Below, piece by piece: positions 13,367 through 13,653 of a DNA stretch of 13,653 bases. The DNA is from Actinomycetes bacterium (GTDB taxonomy: Bacteria > Actinomycetota > Acidimicrobiia > Acidimicrobiales > Microtrichaceae): NCBI GenBank assembly GCA_023423215.1, contig JAFAFZ010000174.1:1-13653 (forward strand), read 5' to 3'. The translations under genes and the position numbers were made by a program. The notes beneath the pieces were generated by a model. It ran no database searches and was not told where the DNA came from. It saw only the letters and a program-made list of their open reading frames with translations. The number at the start of each line of letters is the position of its first letter. The stretch's first letter is position 1.

Positions 13367-13653
13367 TCAGCGGTTGGTGTGGGCGCTGCCGTGGAAGGCC
13401 GGACGCACCTTGAAGGGCAGCGGCAGCTTCTCGAGCGTGCCGCCGGCACCGGTGATCGCCGCCTCGGCCGAGGCCGACGCGCCGTGCACCTTGACGGTGA
13501 CCTTGCGGGTCAGCTCGCCGCGGCCGAGCACCTTCACGAGCGCACCCTTCGACACGAGGCCCTTGGCCAGCAGCGTCTCGGGGCTGATCTCGTCCAGGCC
13601 GGACTCCTCGATCGTGTCGAGGTTGATCGCCTGGTACTCGACCCGGAACGGGT
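13367..13653 (-). CDS. rplO: 50S ribosomal protein L15, C-terminal part (5' end outside window)
   Basis: L15 (uL15) is a late-assembly large-subunit protein. The visible 94 complete codons run from the window edge to the TGA at 13369-13367. They read PFRVEYQAINLDTIEE, then ISPETLLAKGLVSKGALVKVLG, GRGELTRKVTVKVHGASASA and ITGAGGTLEKL, which fits the C-terminal half of L15, including the VKVLG-x-GELT and H-x-x-SxSA motifs. The tail after AGG (LPLPFKVRPAFHGSAHTNR) is longer than the usual short end. A GTG at 13555 is internal and is not the start, since the conserved frame continues upstream to the edge. Position before secY is the canonical spc order. Confidence 0.95.
   Translation of the reverse strand, partial: PFRVEYQAINLDTIEESGLDEISPETLLAKGLVSKGALVKVLGRGELTRKVTVKVHGASASAEAAITGAGGTLEKLPLPFKVRPAFHGSAHTNR

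Noticed and set aside
1..13653. A novel defence, mobile or biosynthetic system
   Set aside because: All open frames with real family features belong to core translation, transcription, secretion or amino-sugar genes in conserved order. No transposase, integrase, repeat array or toxin-antitoxin pair is visible.

Overview
The window is a GC-rich stretch from an actinobacterial chromosome. Every gene lies on the minus strand, so transcription runs from high to low coordinates. The gene order (rplO-secY-adk, then infA-rpmJ-rpsM-rpsK-rpsD-rpoA-rplQ-truA, then rplM-rpsI-glmM-glmS-acpS) is the actinobacterial version of the spc/alpha ribosomal-protein region. The adenylate kinase P-loop (GRQGAGKGTQ) and the RpoA N-terminus resemble what I recall of deep-branching Actinomycetota such as Acidimicrobiia. 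That placement is an inference from memory and was not tested.

Layout in transcription order. 13653-11195: the end of rplO (L15), a hairpin-rich spacer, secY (translocon) and adk (zinc-LID adenylate kinase). 11100-10537: a flavin-reductase-family gene in the slot where many actinobacteria carry map. 10472-10453: a strong hairpin, probably the end of that unit. 10415-10387: a good sigma70/SigA-type promoter (TTGACC-N17-TACACT) that starts the alpha-type operon. 10287-7110: infA (apparently with a CTG start), rpmJ, rpsM, rpsK, rpsD, rpoA and rplQ. 7066-7048: a terminator-like hairpin. 6960-6166: truA. 6147-6118: a second good promoter (TTGCCG-N18-TACTGT) followed by a roughly 160-nt structured leader. 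5947-5068: rplM and rpsI. 5039-80: glmM and an oversized glmS, then the first 25 codons of acpS running off the window.

The genes combine translation and transcription machinery (ribosomal proteins, IF1, RNA polymerase alpha, tRNA pseudouridylation), membrane protein export (SecY), nucleotide balance (Adk), and the first steps of amino-sugar and cell-wall precursor synthesis (GlmS makes glucosamine-6-phosphate, GlmM converts it to glucosamine-1-phosphate).

I see no mobile element, CRISPR array, tRNA, rRNA or defence system. The non-routine observations are: (1) a 1155-residue GlmS homologue, about twice the usual size, with all expected isomerase catalytic residues kept but the normally terminal Schiff-base lysine tail followed by about 195 extra residues; (2) an infA that seems to start with CTG behind a perfect AGGAGG; (3) several compact RNA hairpins in the rplM leader, the infA leader, the infA-rpmJ spacer and the rplO-secY spacer; (4) a flavin reductase in place of map. 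No gap between genes exceeds 300 bases.
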